Below are positions 22,948 through 29,383 of a stretch of 29,383 nucleotides of DNA, in pieces. Source of the stretch: JAAAOZ01 sp964496595 (GTDB lineage Bacteria > Chloroflexota > Anaerolineae > B4-G1 > SLSP01); assembly GCA_964496595.1 (NCBI GenBank), contig CAZCAI010000042.1:1-29383 (forward strand), read 5' to 3'. A model generated the notes under the pieces. That model had not been told where the DNA came from, did not search any database, and saw only the letters and a program-made list of their open reading frames with translations. The translations under genes and the position numbers were made by a program. The number at the start of each line of letters is the position of its first letter. The first letter of the stretch is position 1.

Positions 22948-25900
22948 GTGAAGACTCGATACAAAATCATAGGCGCAGCCATCGGATTTGGGCTACTTTT
23001 CTGGTGCGTTGACGCCGTCTTGGAGTATCTCTTTTTCTATGAGGGCCGATCATTGATTGGTTGGTTGATCACCGATGTTCCTTCCCCCCAGATCTACATC
23101 CGAGGTATAGTGTTGGCTCATTTTATCATCTTCGGGGTGCTCGTCGCGATGGTAATCGCCAAACGTGAGCAGGCCCAGGAGCGCGTGGCGCATCTCTACC
23201 GCGTATTGCGCGCTATCCGCAATGTCAACCAGCTCATCGTCAGGGAGAAGGATCGCGCCCGATTGATTCAGGGCGCCTGCGAACATCTCACCGAGTCGCG
23301 CGGCTATCATAGCGCCTGGATTATTCTGTTGGATGATGCGGGGAAGGTGACGTTGACCGCTCAATCTGGCTTGAACGGGCGGGCGTCCGCGTTGCTTGTC
23401 CAGTTGCAACGCGATGAATTGCCCGTATGTGGCGTGCAGACATTAGCCCAGGGCGAGGCGGTGATCATCCCGAACCCGGCTACGACGTGCGCGGATTGTC
23501 CCCTGGCGGCGAACTATGTCGGTCATAGCGCGATAACCGTGCGTTTGGCCTATGCGGACCAGGTCTATGGCATGTTGGCGATCTCGCTCCCGGCCCATCT
23601 CACGGATGACGAAGAGGAACAGGCGCTGCTTCGCGAGGTCGCCGGCGATATTGCCTTTGCGCTACACAGTATCGATCTGGAGGCGGCGCGCGCACGAGCA
23701 GAGGCGGCGCTGCGAGAGAGTGAGAAGAAATTCAAGCATCTGTTTGAGCATGTGCCCATCGGGCTCAGTTTGACCGCGCCTACCGGAGAGGTGCAGGCGA
23801 ACCGAGCTTTCTATGAGATGTTGGGCTATTCGCGGCATCACGACTCGCTTACGTGGCAGGTGATCACCCATCCAGATGATGTAGAAGAGAGTCAGGCGAT
23901 GATCGAGGCTCTGATGGCGGGTGAAAAGGTGCGCGCGCGGTTTATCAAGCGCTATGTGCATAAGGATGGCGCCATTGTATGGGCCGAAATCAGCACGGCC
24001 GCGCGCCAGGATGAGGACGGGCGGACGCGATATTTTATGACGGCGGTGCAAGATATCACCGAGCGCAAGCAAACTGAGGAGGCCTTACGCGAAAGTGAGA
24101 AGCGCTTCCGAACTGTGCTGGAAAATTTACCCGGCGGCCTTTTCCTCCACGATTTTGATGGTCATCTGCTGTGGGTCAATGAGTTGGCCGCCAAAAACAC
24201 GGGGTATAGCCAGGATGAGTTACTGAATATGACGGTCGCGGACATCGATCCCCGCAGTGTGACCAGGGATGACCGCGCTCATCTCTGGCGGGAATTAGAT
24301 GAGGGTAAAACCATCACGCTGCGCTCCACGCACATTAGAAAAGATGGCTCCCCATATCCTGTCGAGGTGTATCTTAGCAATATTACATTGAAGGGCGAAC
24401 CGGTTATCCTCGGCGTCGCGATGGATATCACCCCACGCGAGCGAGCGGAGGCGGCGCTGCGCGAGAGCGAGCGTCAAAAGGGCTTGATCCTGAATGCTAG
24501 CGCGGAAATGATCGCTTACTACGATACGGATTTGCGCGTGATCTGGGCCAATCGGGCTGCGGCCGAGTCGGTCGGCGCGTCGCCTGGGGACCTGGTTGGC
24601 ATGCACTGTTACGAGATATGGCAGCAGCGAGATGCGCCGTGTCACGAGTGCCCGGTTTTGAAAGCGCGTGATCGTAAAAAACCCTGGCAAGGCGAGCAAC
24701 AGACCCTCGATGGCCGGCATTGGTACATTCGTGGCTATCCCGTCTTGGATGAGGCGGGCGAGGTCATCGCGCTGGTCGAATTTGGCGAGGACATCACCGA
24801 GCGCAAGCAGGCAGAGGCGGCCCTGCGCGAGAGCGAAGCGCGCTTCCGGTGGGTCTATGAAAACATCGCGGTGGGATTAGCTCAGGTCTCGATGGATTTC
24901 GTTATCGAACGCGCCAACGCAGCTTACTGCCGTATGCTGGGGTACAGCGAAGAGGAACTGATCGGCAAGCATCTTAGAGACATCACGCACCCGGAGATCG
25001 TGGAAGAGAACTTGCGCCAGCAATCTCTCCTGGCCGCCGGTGAAATCGATCATTATCGAATGGAGAAACGGTTTATTCATCAAGATGGGCATATGGTTTA
25101 CGGGATTTTAGATGCAAATTTGATCCGTGATGCGGAGGATCGTCCTTTGTATTTCATTGGCGGCGTCGTGGATATCACCGAGCGCAAGGCGGCCGAACAA
25201 GCGCTGCGTGAAAGCGAAGAGCGCTTCCGCCTGACCTTTCAGACTAGCCCCGACGCCATCAACATCAATCGCCTGGAAGATGGCCTGTACGTGGACATCA
25301 ACGAAGGCTTCACGCAACTAACCGGCTACACTCGCGAGGATGTCATCGGCAAAACATCATCCGAGATCGATATCTGGCACAATCCCGCCGCCCGACAGAA
25401 ACTCGTTGAAGGGCTACGAGAAAGAGGATATTATAAAAATCTGGAGGCCCAGTTCAGCAGAAAAGATGGCAGCGTCACAACCGCGCTGATGTCCGCCAGG
25501 ATCATTTCCCTGCAAGGCGTCCCTCATATTATCTCTATCACCAGGGATATCACCAAGCGCAAGCAGATGGAAGAGGAACGGGCGCGTTTAGCGACTCAGG
25601 TTCGCGAGCAAGCCCGGCAGATGGAGCAGATCCTCGCCACCGTGCCCACGGGCGTGCTGCTGTTAGATGCCGAGTGGCGCGTGCTCCAGGCCAATCCCAC
25701 CGCCAAAGGCGACCTGGCCAAGCTGGCCGATGTCGGTGTTGGTGACGTCCTCACTCAGTTGGGGAATCGTCCCCTGGCCGAATTACTCACCTCCCCGCCT
25801 ACCAGAGGTCTGTGGCACGATGTGCGGGCGGATGCGAGCACTTTCGAGGTTATCGCCCGGTCGATGCCAGTGTCTACGTCGGCGGATGAAGATCCCGCAG

Positions 25901-27114
25901 CTGAGCAGTGGGTGCTGGTGATCAACGATGTCACCCGCGAGCGGGAGATTCGGTCGCAGCTCCAGCAGCAGGAGCGCCTGGCCGCCGTGGGGCAGATGGC
26001 GGCCGGCATCGCGCACGACTTCAACAACATCATGGCCGTGGTCGTACTCTACGCCCAGCTAGGCCTGCGTACGCCCAATTTGCCGGCCAAGATCGGCGAG
26101 CGGTTGGAGATCATTACCCAACAGGCGAAACGCGCCACCGAGTTGATTGAGCAGATCTTGGACTTCAGCCGCCGGACTATGCTAGAGCGCCGCCCCATCG
26201 ATCTCCTGCCGCTTTTGAAGGAGCAGGTCAAATTGCTGGAGCGCACCTTGCCGGAGCATATCGAGATCGAACTGGATTATGAGCCGGATGCGTACACGAT
26301 CCTCGCCGATCCGACGCGCATCCAGCAAATGATCATGAATCTGGCTGTCAACGCGCGCGATGCGATGCCGGAGGGCGGCGTTTTACGCATTGCGGTGGAG
26401 CGGATCGCCGTCGCGCCCGATCAGACGCCGCCGCTGTTGGAGATGCGAGCCGGGGATTGGGTCCGGTTGACGGTCGCGGACACCGGCGCCGGCATTCCAT
26501 CGCCGACGCTGCCCCATATCTTCGAGCCGTTCTTCACCACCAAGGAGCCGGGCAAGGGCAGCGGGCTGGGATTGCCGCAGGTGCATGGCATCGTTGGGCT
26601 GCACGGCGGGTATATCGACGTGGAGACGCGCGTCGGTAAAGGGACGGTCTTCACCATCTACTTCCCCGCGCTGGTGGAGGAGCCGATCGGGGAATCTATT
26701 GAAGATATCTCTGAGATGCCTCAAGGTCACGATGAGACGATTTTGGTGGTGGAGGATGAGAACACGGTGCGCGCTGCGCTGGCGGCCACGCTGGAACAAT
26801 TGGGCTACCAGGTATTGGCGGCGGCTAACGGCCAGGAGGCGCTGAAGATGCTCGCATTGCGCGCGGATGAGATTTCGCTGGTGTTGAGCGACTTCGTGAT
26901 GCCCATAATGGGCGGCCGGGCGTTGTTCGGCGCGATGCGCCAACGCGGCTACGACCTCCCCGTGGTGTTGCTGAGCGGCCATCCCTTAGAGGACGAGCTG
27001 CGCGAGATGCAGGATCAAGGCCTGGCCGATTGGATGCTCAAGCCCCCGGACATCGAGCAACTGGCAAAGGTGTTGGCGCAGGTGCTGCAAGACCAAGGGG
27101 TTGGTAATCAGTGA
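22948..27114 (+). CDS. Hybrid histidine kinase with GAF, about six PAS domains and REC
   Basis: A 1388-residue membrane sensor kinase. Two membrane helices (about 8-30, 50-71) flank a short external loop. A GAF-like domain follows (about 85-242), with a CxxC in TTCADCPLA (181, 184). PAS domains lie at about 257-380, 381-503, 504-625, 626-751 and 752-876, each ending DITxRK and joined by ALRESE linkers; a degenerate sixth spans about 890-1000. The third has Cys554, Cys565 and Cys568. The kinase core has His1023 (AGIAHDFNN), the N box at 1131-1140, VADTGAGIP (Asp1178) and GKGSGLGLP. The C-terminal receiver has phosphoacceptor Asp1315 and Lys1365. The start is GTG 22948 after GGGGGAG. No cognate regulator is adjacent on this strand. 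Confidence 0.95.
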   Translation: MKTRYKIIGAAIGFGLLFWCVDAVLEYLFFYEGRSLIGWLITDVPSPQIYIRGIVLAHFIIFGVLVAMVIAKREQAQERVAHLYRVLRAIRNVNQLIVREKDRARLIQGACEHLTESRGYHSAWIILLDDAGKVTLTAQSGLNGRASALLVQLQRDELPVCGVQTLAQGEAVIIPNPATTCADCPLAANYVGHSAITVRLAYADQVYGMLAISLPAHLTDDEEEQALLREVAGDIAFALHSIDLEAARARAEAALRESEKKFKHLFEHVPIGLSLTAPTGEVQANRAFYEMLGYSRHHDSLTWQVITHPDDVEESQAMIEALMAGEKVRARFIKRYVHKDGAIVWAEISTAARQDEDGRTRYFMTAVQDITERKQTEEALRESEKRFRTVLENLPGGLFLHDFDGHLLWVNELAAKNTGYSQDELLNMTVADIDPRSVTRDDRAHLWRELDEGKTITLRSTHIRKDGSPYPVEVYLSNITLKGEPVILGVAMDITPRERAEAALRESERQKGLILNASAEMIAYYDTDLRVIWANRAAAESVGASPGDLVGMHCYEIWQQRDAPCHECPVLKARDRKKPWQGEQQTLDGRHWYIRGYPVLDEAGEVIALVEFGEDITERKQAEAALRESEARFRWVYENIAVGLAQVSMDFVIERANAAYCRMLGYSEEELIGKHLRDITHPEIVEENLRQQSLLAAGEIDHYRMEKRFIHQDGHMVYGILDANLIRDAEDRPLYFIGGVVDITERKAAEQALRESEERFRLTFQTSPDAININRLEDGLYVDINEGFTQLTGYTREDVIGKTSSEIDIWHNPAARQKLVEGLRERGYYKNLEAQFSRKDGSVTTALMSARIISLQGVPHIISITRDITKRKQMEEERARLATQVREQARQMEQILATVPTGVLLLDAEWRVLQANPTAKGDLAKLADVGVGDVLTQLGNRPLAELLTSPPTRGLWHDVRADASTFEVIARSMPVSTSADEDPAAEQWVLVINDVTREREIRSQLQQQERLAAVGQMAAGIAHDFNNIMAVVVLYAQLGLRTPNLPAKIGERLEIITQQAKRATELIEQILDFSRRTMLERRPIDLLPLLKEQVKLLERTLPEHIEIELDYEPDAYTILADPTRIQQMIMNLAVNARDAMPEGGVLRIAVERIAVAPDQTPPLLEMRAGDWVRLTVADTGAGIPSPTLPHIFEPFFTTKEPGKGSGLGLPQVHGIVGLHGGYIDVETRVGKGTVFTIYFPALVEEPIGESIEDISEMPQGHDETILVVEDENTVRAALAATLEQLGYQVLAAANGQEALKMLALRADEISLVLSDFVMPIMGGRALFGAMRQRGYDLPVVLLSGHPLEDELREMQDQGLADWMLKPPDIEQLAKVLAQVLQDQGVGNQ

Positions 27115-27380
27115 GCAGAGAGGGGATTCTATCACTATGCAACGCCGCGCTGGTCTCTGTCAGGGAGATATTGCCGCCCGATCTGTATCAAGAGGCCGAT
27201 GATTGGATCAACCAATACGATGAGTGGGGCCTCGCCATCGAGTTCCTGATCGATGAGATTGGCGAGCTTGATCTTCCGCTGGAGCGCGAGCAATTCGAGG
27301 CCATCCAGGCCGCGATGGTTGCGATGGGCGAGGGCGAAAGTGACAGTATGGCGTGGCTCAAGGCGTATATGGCGCGATGA
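27111..27380 (+). CDS. Small acidic protein, MafI-like
   Basis: An 89-residue acidic, probably all-helical protein. Its start GTG overlaps the kinase stop codon (GTGA), so it is translationally coupled to the hybrid kinase. The central pattern ADDWINQYDEWGLAIEFLID followed by ELDLPLEREQFEAIQ resembles MafI-family immunity proteins (a conserved E/D-W-G-LAxExLxD core of about 85-95 residues), but I call this only tentatively. No MafB-type toxin or polymorphic toxin lies beside it. Alternatively it is an accessory protein of the kinase. It ends 7 nt before the convergent response-regulator gene. Confidence 0.65.
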   Translation: MSREGILSLCNAALVSVREILPPDLYQEADDWINQYDEWGLAIEFLIDEIGELDLPLEREQFEAIQAAMVAMGEGESDSMAWLKAYMAR

Positions 27381-27387
27381 GGCTTGC

Positions 27388-28020
27388 CTACAGCCATCCC
27401 CTGTGCATCGCCTCGGCGACGGCGGCGGCCCGCGAATCGACCCCCAGCTTGTTATAGATGTTGGTCAGATGCGCCTTGACGGTGCGCTCGGTGATGCCCA
27501 ACTTCACCCCGATTTCCTTGCTGCGATCCCCGCGCGCGACGGCGGCTAGCACCTCTTGCTCGCGCTCGGTCAACGATAGCTCTTCGGTCTCGGGGGCCGC
27601 CGCGTGTGCCAACAACTTTGCGATCACTTCTGGATTAAGGAGCATCTCGCCCCGCGCCGCCGCCCGGATCGCGTTGAAGAGCGTCTCGCGGCCGGTATCC
27701 TTGAGCAGATACCCGCGCGCGCCAGCCTTCAGCCCCCGCACCATCTGATCATCCTCGTTGTAGGTGGTCAGAATCACCACGGCGATCTCCGGTTGTGTCG
27801 CCTGCAACTTTTTGATGGCCGTCAGCCCGTCTATCTCCGGCATCCGCAAGTCCATCAGGATCACGTCCGGCTGGACCTCATCGGCCAGCCGCACGGCCTC
27901 GACGCCGTCGGTGGCCTCGCCCACGAGCGCGATCCCGTCGGCGGTCTCCAGGATCAGCCGCAATCCCTCGCGGACGATCAGGTGATCATCGGCAATCAAG
28001 ACGCGAATCGGTTCGGTCAT
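27388..28020 (-). CDS. NarL/FixJ-family response regulator
   Basis: A 210-residue two-component transcription regulator. The receiver domain (about 5-122) has the acidic pocket Asp11-Asp12, phosphoacceptor Asp57 (VILMDLRMP), Thr85 and Lys107 (YLLKDTG). The LuxR-type helix-turn-helix (about 147-207) carries LTEREQEVLAAVARG and ERTVKAHLTNIYNKLG. The start overlaps the stop of the histidine kinase gene by 4 nt (ATGA), defining a cognate pair. Its targets are unknown; the direct repeats upstream of the kinase promoter are a candidate site. Confidence 0.95.
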   Translation of the reverse strand: MTEPIRVLIADDHLIVREGLRLILETADGIALVGEATDGVEAVRLADEVQPDVILMDLRMPEIDGLTAIKKLQATQPEIAVVILTTYNEDDQMVRGLKAGARGYLLKDTGRETLFNAIRAAARGEMLLNPEVIAKLLAHAAAPETEELSLTEREQEVLAAVARGDRSKEIGVKLGITERTVKAHLTNIYNKLGVDSRAAAVAEAMHRGWL

Positions 28021-29279
28021 CGTTCCCCCTTCCTCTTTCTTAGCGGCAAGCGCAAGGTCAAACGCGCGCCCTCTCCCGGCGCGCTGTCGATCTCCAATGC
28101 GCCGCCGGCCAGCCGCGCGCGCTCCCGCAATCCCAGCAAGCCGTAGTGTCCGGCGCGGGTCAGCGCCGCCTCGGGATCGAACCCGGTGCCGTCATCGCGC
28201 ACCTCGATGGTGAGCCACGCCCCGTCTTCGGCGGCGCGGACCCCCACCTGTTGCGCCTGAGCGTGCCGCGCGACGTTGGTCAGCCCCTCGGCGACGGCGC
28301 GCAGTGCGTGCTCGCACAGCGCCGGGGGAAGCGCATCCGGCAGCGCCAGATCGAGATTACATGGGATGCCGGTCGCGCCGGAGAAATGCGCGGCCTCATC
28401 GCGGATCGCCGCCGCCAAATCGGGCGCGGAAAGCTGTGTGGCGCGCAGGTCGTCGATGGCCCGGCGCGCTTCGGCCAGCGTGGCGCGGGCGCGCGCCATC
28501 GCCTGCTGCACGATGCCCTGCGCTCGTTCCCCGCGTCCGGCGTCCAGATGCGAGTCCGCGGCCTCCAATTGCAACAGTAACCCCGCCAACCCTTGAGCCA
28601 GCGTGTCGTGCAACTCCCGCGCCATCCGCTGACGCTCGGCGGCCAAGGTCAGCGCCTCGATGCGTTCGGCGTGCTCGGCCAGCTCGGCGTGCGCGATCTC
28701 TAGCTCGCGCAACAGCGTTCGGGCGCGGTCGCGGGCCTCCACCTGGCGCATGTAGAGCGCCACATAGATGACGACGAACAGTGTCAGCGGCGGCGCGTAG
28801 AGCAGCCAGGCCCACAGCATATCGCTGCCTTGGATCAGCAGCAGATTACCTGTCACCAGCCCCAGCCAGATGACCACGGTTAAGATCACCCGCCGTTTCT
28901 CGTGTAACATCCCCACGGCGATGCCCAGCAGCGCCGGGTAAAGGCTCAGAATGACGCTGAAATCGCGCGGGAAGAGCGTGATGACGAAAATCAGCGCGGC
29001 CTGCACGCTCAGGTAGATCACGATCTGCCGCGTGGATTTCATAAAAGCGGGACTGAGCCAATACAAGGTGATGTGTACCAGCATCAATGCCACAAAGGGG
29101 ATCAAGCGCGCCGGCTCGCGCAACGCCGGGATGGACCGGAGGGCCATCGCAGCCGTCCCGCCCAACACCAAGGTCACGATCACGAAGAAAAAACGCGCCT
29201 CGCGGACATCCGGCGAGCGCATCGCCTGAAACCCGAACCAGTTTCGAAGCGTCACAGCCCATTGTCGTATTTTTTCCAT
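28017..29279 (-). CDS. NarL-associated sensor histidine kinase (HisKA_3 type)
   Basis: A 420-residue membrane kinase. About five to six hydrophobic segments occupy residues 30-177 (for example 30-47, 60-78, 87-103, 108-125, 131-149, 157-176), with no large external sensor domain. A coiled coil (about 178-215) leads to the HisKA_3 dimerisation domain with His224 (RQRMARELHDTLAQG). The ATPase domain (about 320-415) has TNVARHAQA, DDGTGFDPE and GHYGLLGLRERA. It phosphorylates the adjacent regulator, with which it overlaps by 4 nt. No ribosome-binding site precedes the ATG, and the promoter -10 box ends 6 nt before it, suggesting a leaderless transcript. Confidence 0.95.
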   Translation of the reverse strand: MEKIRQWAVTLRNWFGFQAMRSPDVREARFFFVIVTLVLGGTAAMALRSIPALREPARLIPFVALMLVHITLYWLSPAFMKSTRQIVIYLSVQAALIFVITLFPRDFSVILSLYPALLGIAVGMLHEKRRVILTVVIWLGLVTGNLLLIQGSDMLWAWLLYAPPLTLFVVIYVALYMRQVEARDRARTLLRELEIAHAELAEHAERIEALTLAAERQRMARELHDTLAQGLAGLLLQLEAADSHLDAGRGERAQGIVQQAMARARATLAEARRAIDDLRATQLSAPDLAAAIRDEAAHFSGATGIPCNLDLALPDALPPALCEHALRAVAEGLTNVARHAQAQQVGVRAAEDGAWLTIEVRDDGTGFDPEAALTRAGHYGLLGLRERARLAGGALEIDSAPGEGARLTLRLPLRKRKGER

Positions 29280-29285
29280 AACTCT

Positions 29286-29314
29286 ATTGTACCCGATTCA
29301 GCCGCTTCTGTCAT
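29286..29314 (-). promoter_or_regulatory. Sigma70-like promoter, leaderless, of the two-component pair
   Basis: On the minus strand ATGACA (29309-29314, five of six to consensus), a 17-base spacer and TACAAT (29286-29291, five of six). The expected start of transcription, about 7 nt past the -10, falls on or next to the A of the ATG at 29279. Confidence 0.7.
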
Positions 29315-29322
29315 TGGTCGAA

Positions 29323-29342
29323 GGTACAGTGATGGTACAGTG
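29323..29342. promoter_or_regulatory. Direct repeat GGTACAGTG, spaced 11 bp
   Basis: Two exact GGTACAGTG copies (29323-29331, 29334-29342), start-to-start 11 bp, one helical turn. They lie at about -45 to -63 relative to the inferred transcription start of the kinase gene. That geometry suits a dimeric activator such as a response regulator. Confidence 0.5.
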
Positions 29343-29383
29343 TACGAAAGGGAAGGGCCAAAACTCTCCAAACGACCGATGAC

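Noticed and set aside
1..29383. tRNA, rRNA or riboswitch genes
   Set aside because: I looked through the intergenic gaps (506-601, 3194-3424, 6716-7201, 9858-9990, 13639-13773, 19585-19901, 22709-22947) and saw no cloverleaf, rRNA or known riboswitch core; a covariance-model scan would be the decisive test.

Overview
The window is about 29.4 kb of roughly 60% GC DNA from an uncultured-type bacterium, most likely Chloroflexota (Anaerolineae-like). That placement is inference. It rests on the gene mix (secreted S8 proteases with dockerin or two-component-regulator propeller repeats, GT-C glycosyltransferases, NarL-type two-component pairs, very large PAS kinases) and on short simple-sequence repeats scattered between genes. 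There are no rRNA or tRNA genes to confirm it. A run of exactly 100 Ns (1150-1249) shows that this is a scaffolded draft assembly.

Layout. 1-3200 (minus strand): a nitroreductase, an alpha/beta hydrolase broken by the N gap, and prolyl-tRNA synthetase (proS), whose editing-domain region carries an in-frame 15-bp tandem repeat. 3425-6715 (minus): a secreted subtilase with a C-terminal dockerin and a CNNM/CorC-type CBS-domain membrane protein. 6716-7201 is an AT-rich gap without a credible gene. 7202-9857 (plus): a compact run of a DksA/TraR zinc-finger protein, lspA (TTG start), an RluA-like protein with altered catalytic motifs, and a nitrilase-fold protein without its catalytic cysteine. A strong terminator, then a sigma70-like promoter, lead into an Rpn/PD-(D/E)XK nuclease-like gene (9991-11040), which ends at a bidirectional terminator.

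11116-19584 (minus) is the most distinctive block. In transcription order it has a 1455-residue secreted S8 protease with calcium-type repeats and about 14 propeller blades, an ECF sigma factor, its overlapping zinc-finger anti-sigma factor, a GT-C glycosyltransferase fused to a degenerate M23-like domain, and a small membrane protein that is a paralogue of the anti-sigma factor's membrane domain. I read it as an envelope or extracellular sensing and processing locus. A 154-bp MITE-like element with inverted ends and a 6-bp target duplication sits directly upstream of the protease start.

19902-21754 (plus) is a ThuA-like plus Gfo/Idh/MocA pair typical of sugar metabolism, converging on an intact carbon-nitrogen hydrolase (22708-21791). 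22948-27380 (plus) is a 1388-residue hybrid histidine kinase with about six PAS domains, translationally coupled to a small acidic MafI-like protein. It converges on a NarL-type response regulator and histidine kinase pair (29279-27388) that appears to start from a leaderless promoter with an 11-bp-spaced direct repeat upstream.

Most genes are housekeeping or signalling. The unusual content is two enzymes with substituted catalytic residues, the GT-C/M23 fusion, the sigma/anti-sigma protease locus with a duplicated membrane module, the MITE-like insertion, and simple repeats that occur both between genes and inside proS.
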